6,282 bases of DNA from Tannerellaceae bacterium (lineage in GTDB: Bacteria; Bacteroidota; Bacteroidia; Bacteroidales; Tannerellaceae), in assembly GCA_031280645.1 (NCBI GenBank), contig JAITGL010000006.1, forward strand, positions 1 through 6,282, given 5' to 3'. The notes beneath the pieces were generated by a model. It saw nothing but the letters and a program-made list of their open reading frames with translations, was not told the DNA's origin and did no database searches. Positions 6,132 through 6,282 of this stretch are shown here, in pieces (the stretch's first letter is position 1; each line of letters begins with the position of its first letter). A program made the position numbers and the translations under genes.

Positions 6132-6258
6132 AACGTGAGTTCGACCTAAGCAATACTCCGTAAGGCATCATTATCAACGATGTCGAGATTCAAGGAAGGC
6201 TTTTTAGGTAGAAAGTTATATGCTATAAGCCCGGCAACCAGATTGGTAATGAAATTCA
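6132..6258 (+). repeat. Right arm of 127-bp inverted repeat
   Basis: This is the inverted partner of 1-127 (4 mismatches, no gaps). It begins within the flavoprotein pseudogene, after GAAACCTACGA, and cuts it off. The frame [33 protein letters not shown] reads on past the repeat as HGATMTGM to the window end, so this copy, or unique sequence next to it, may have been coding. With the left arm it forms a roughly 6.2-kb inverted pair enclosing nearly the whole window. Confidence 0.85.
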
Positions 6259-6282
6259 CGGCGCTACGATGACGGGTATGCT

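Noticed and set aside
2253..6211. TAG recoded as a sense codon (TAGs at 2253, 5998 and 6209 in otherwise readable frames)
   Set aside because: The same genes also carry frameshifts and deletions, so they are pseudogenes anyway; two of the sites look like single GAG to TAG changes; and no suppressor tRNA is visible. The one intact gene has no internal TAG and ends in TAA.

Overview
The window looks like an accessory, IS-scarred stretch of a Bacteroidota chromosome, probably Bacteroidales. The reasons are a TAnnTTTG-type promoter box ahead of the one intact gene, no Shine-Dalgarno sequence at that gene, and protein families typical of the phylum: secreted FAD_oxidored flavoproteins, a DUF772-type IS5/IS1182 transposase and a NimA-like flavoprotein fragment. 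These assignments rest on motif recognition, not on a search.

Layout. Positions 1-127 are one arm of a 127-bp inverted repeat whose other arm is 6132-6258 (4 mismatches). Positions 127-304 are a truncated, inverted copy of the left end of an IS. Its sister end starts a longer but internally deleted IS remnant at 1178-2497. The two IS left ends face each other across 305-1177. That stretch holds a 21-bp-period palindromic tandem array (323-510) ending in a long hairpin (461-526), about 400 bp without a convincing gene, and a decayed NimA-like gene start (916 to about 1030). The IS transposase (1257-2417) is dead: its middle is missing or replaced, it has a second internal deletion, and its presumed catalytic glutamate codon is TAG.

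The only intact gene, 2603-5617, encodes a 1004-residue exported protein with a twin-arginine signal, two tandem FAD_oxidored-like halves and a helical, HEAT-like C-terminus. A promoter-like box lies 60 bp past the IS end. Twelve bases downstream, in the same orientation, is a second Sec-exported FAD_oxidored gene (5630 to about 6131). It is a pseudogene, with a 4-codon loss in its Rossmann helix, a frameshift, an amber codon and truncation by the inverted repeat.

The two flavoprotein genes were probably an operon whose products acted outside the cytoplasm; only the first survives. Everything upstream is debris from at least two kinds of repeated element. The most unusual non-coding structure is the 21-bp array with its terminal hairpin. 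I did not find a clearly new functional system.
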